NCBI GenBank assembly: GCA_003154255.1 | Contig: PMCY01000073.1 | Location: 28,276 to 35,725 of the forward strand | DNA: 7,450 nucleotides | Reading direction: 5' to 3' | Origin: Candidatus Aminicenantota bacterium | GTDB taxonomy: Bacteria; Acidobacteriota; Aminicenantia; Aminicenantales; UBA4085 | Shown: positions 6,308-7,450 of the stretch, one piece after another | Layout of the letters: every line of letters starts with the position of its first letter | Position numbering within the stretch: position 1 is the stretch's first letter | Made by a program: the position numbers and the translations under genes | The notes under the pieces: model-generated | What the model was told of the DNA's origin: nothing | What the model saw: the letters and a program-made list of their open reading frames with translations, nothing else | Databases searched by the model: none

Positions 6308-7450
6308 AGCCATTCTCGTTCATCTTTCGCGAACCGCCTGGGAGAAGCACTCGGCCGAAGAGTCCATGGCCGAGCTGGAAGGCCTGGTCAAGGCCGCCGG
6401 GGCGGCCGTCGCCGGAAAAGTTTATCAGGTCAAGCCCGGCATTTCGGCGCGCACGTTCGTCGGAGAAGGCAAAGTCGAGGAGATCGGCTGGTTGATCGAG
6501 GAAACCGAGGCCGGTCTGGTCATCTTCGACCACGCCCTGAGCCCGACCCAGCAACGCAACCTTGAAGAAGATCTGAAAGTGCGGGTCATCGACCGGACCC
6601 AGCTCATCTTGGATATCTTCGCCCGGCGGGCCCGATCGAGCGAGGGCAAGCTCCAGGTCGAGCTGGCCCAACTGTCCTACCGCCTGCCCCGACTGACGGG
6701 CAAGGGTGTCCAGATGTCGCGCCTGGCCGGCGGCATCGGGACGCGGGGGCCGGGCGAATCCAAGCTGGAGACGGACCGGCGCCAGATCGAAGCCCGCATC
6801 GCCAGGATCAAGAAAGAAATCAAAGAGGTGCAGAAGCGCCGGACCGGGCAGAGGGAGAGTCGCCGCCGCAGCCTCGTTCCGATGGTCTCGCTGGTCGGCT
6901 ACACGAGCGTCGGCAAATCGACGCTCTTCAACCAATTGACCCAGGAAAACGCCTGGACGTCGCCCCAGCTCTTCGCCACGCTCGACCCGCTGGTGCGGCG
7001 GGCCTCCTTTCCCGACGGGCTGATCTACTTTCTCGGCGACACCGTCGGGTTCATCAAGAAGCTGCCCAAGGAACTGATCACCTCTTTCAAGGCCACCCTC
7101 GAGGAGGTTCAGGAATCGGACGTCATCCTTCACGTCGTCGATTTCGCCGCACCCGGAGCGGAAGCCCAAGCCGAGTCGGTCACCCGCATTCTGGCCCAGA
7201 TCGGCGCCGGGGCCATTCCCCGGCTCACCCTATACAACAAAATCGACGCCCTGCCCGAGCCCGATTCCTGGCTGGCCCGCAATGCCGGCCCGGACGCGGA
7301 CTCCGTCTACCTTTCGGCACGCACCGGCGCCGGGCTGGACGATTTGAAAAAACGGCTGCGGGCTTTACTTTTCCGCGGCCTCAAGCTATTTTATCTGCGC
7401 CTTCCCAGGGAGCGGGCCGATCTGGTCGAATCGATCGGCCGCTGGGCCCT
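6300..7450 (+). CDS. hflX: GTPase HflX (3' end cut by window)
   Basis: 383 codons are present; the family is usually about 370-450 residues, and the frame runs off the window edge. HflX binds ribosomes, splits stalled 70S or 100S particles under stress and hydrolyses GTP. The N-terminal HflX domain includes FVGEGKVEE (53-61), the glycine-rich loop [10 protein letters not shown] (144-153) and KLETDRR (155-161), followed by a basic linker helix (162-190). The GTPase domain has G1 GYTSVGKS (200-207), switch I QLFATLDP (223-230), G3 DTVGF (247-251), G4 NKID (313-316) and G5 SA (339-340). The ATG overlaps the miaA stop by 8 bases and has AAAGGA at 6288-6293, six bases upstream. Most HflX proteins have GYTNAGKS at G1; here it is Ser-Val. 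Confidence 0.96.
   Translation, partial: MDKAILVHLSRTAWEKHSAEESMAELEGLVKAAGAAVAGKVYQVKPGISARTFVGEGKVEEIGWLIEETEAGLVIFDHALSPTQQRNLEEDLKVRVIDRTQLILDIFARRARSSEGKLQVELAQLSYRLPRLTGKGVQMSRLAGGIGTRGPGESKLETDRRQIEARIARIKKEIKEVQKRRTGQRESRRRSLVPMVSLVGYTSVGKSTLFNQLTQENAWTSPQLFATLDPLVRRASFPDGLIYFLGDTVGFIKKLPKELITSFKATLEEVQESDVILHVVDFAAPGAEAQAESVTRILAQIGAGAIPRLTLYNKIDALPEPDSWLARNAGPDADSVYLSARTGAGLDDLKKRLRALLFRGLKLFYLRLPRERADLVESIGRWA

Noticed and set aside
6276..7169. 297-codon open frame on the minus strand opposite hflX
   Set aside because: It mirrors the codon structure of hflX, whose motifs are unambiguous; the product is low-complexity Asp/Gly/Leu/Gln and has no recognisable domain. Typical GC-rich antisense shadow.

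Overview
GC-rich bacterial chromosomal DNA, densely coding, with short or negative gaps between genes. The MacA-type adaptor keeps the R-L-S hairpin-tip pattern used to dock on TolC-like outer-membrane channels, so a diderm (Gram-negative) host is likely. The mix of housekeeping genes (suhB, miaA, hflX) with a Yip1 protein, a DUF4388-like protein and a LecA-like secreted protein suggests an Acidobacteriota/Aminicenantes-like or deltaproteobacterial-type lineage. That placement is inference from gene content only; no marker here fixes the taxon.

Layout. Minus strand, 1398 to 4: an inositol-monophosphatase-family gene (suhB-like) followed after 24 bases by a secreted protein with a C-terminal PA-IL (LecA)-like beta domain. 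The 101-base gap 1399-1499 is a divergent promoter region; it carries a good sigma70-type promoter for the rightward operon and a near-perfect inverted repeat that contains TATGAT on both strands.

Plus strand, 1500-4130: a compact three-gene export operon of MacA-type adaptor, MacB/LolD-type ATPase (ATGA overlap) and five-helix Yip1 protein (one base after the ATPase stop). The gene set resembles the Bacillus YknW-X-Y-Z transporter, but the FtsX/MacB-type permease (YknZ equivalent) is absent. A 68-base gap with a weak hairpin follows.

Plus strand, 4199-7450: a DUF4388-like protein of unknown function, an unlisted 28-residue hydrophobic mini-ORF overlapping it by ATGA, miaA (tRNA A37 dimethylallyltransferase) starting inside the mini-ORF, and hflX (ribosome-associated GTPase) overlapping the miaA end by 8 bases and cut by the window edge. 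The miaA-hflX pairing echoes the enterobacterial miaA-hfq-hflX cluster, but there is no room for hfq.

No tRNA, rRNA, CRISPR array, insertion sequence or phage gene was seen. The best leads are the permease-less Ykn-like operon with a diderm-type adaptor tip, the translationally embedded mini-ORF at the miaA start, and the repeated TGATAAAT-type element at gene starts.
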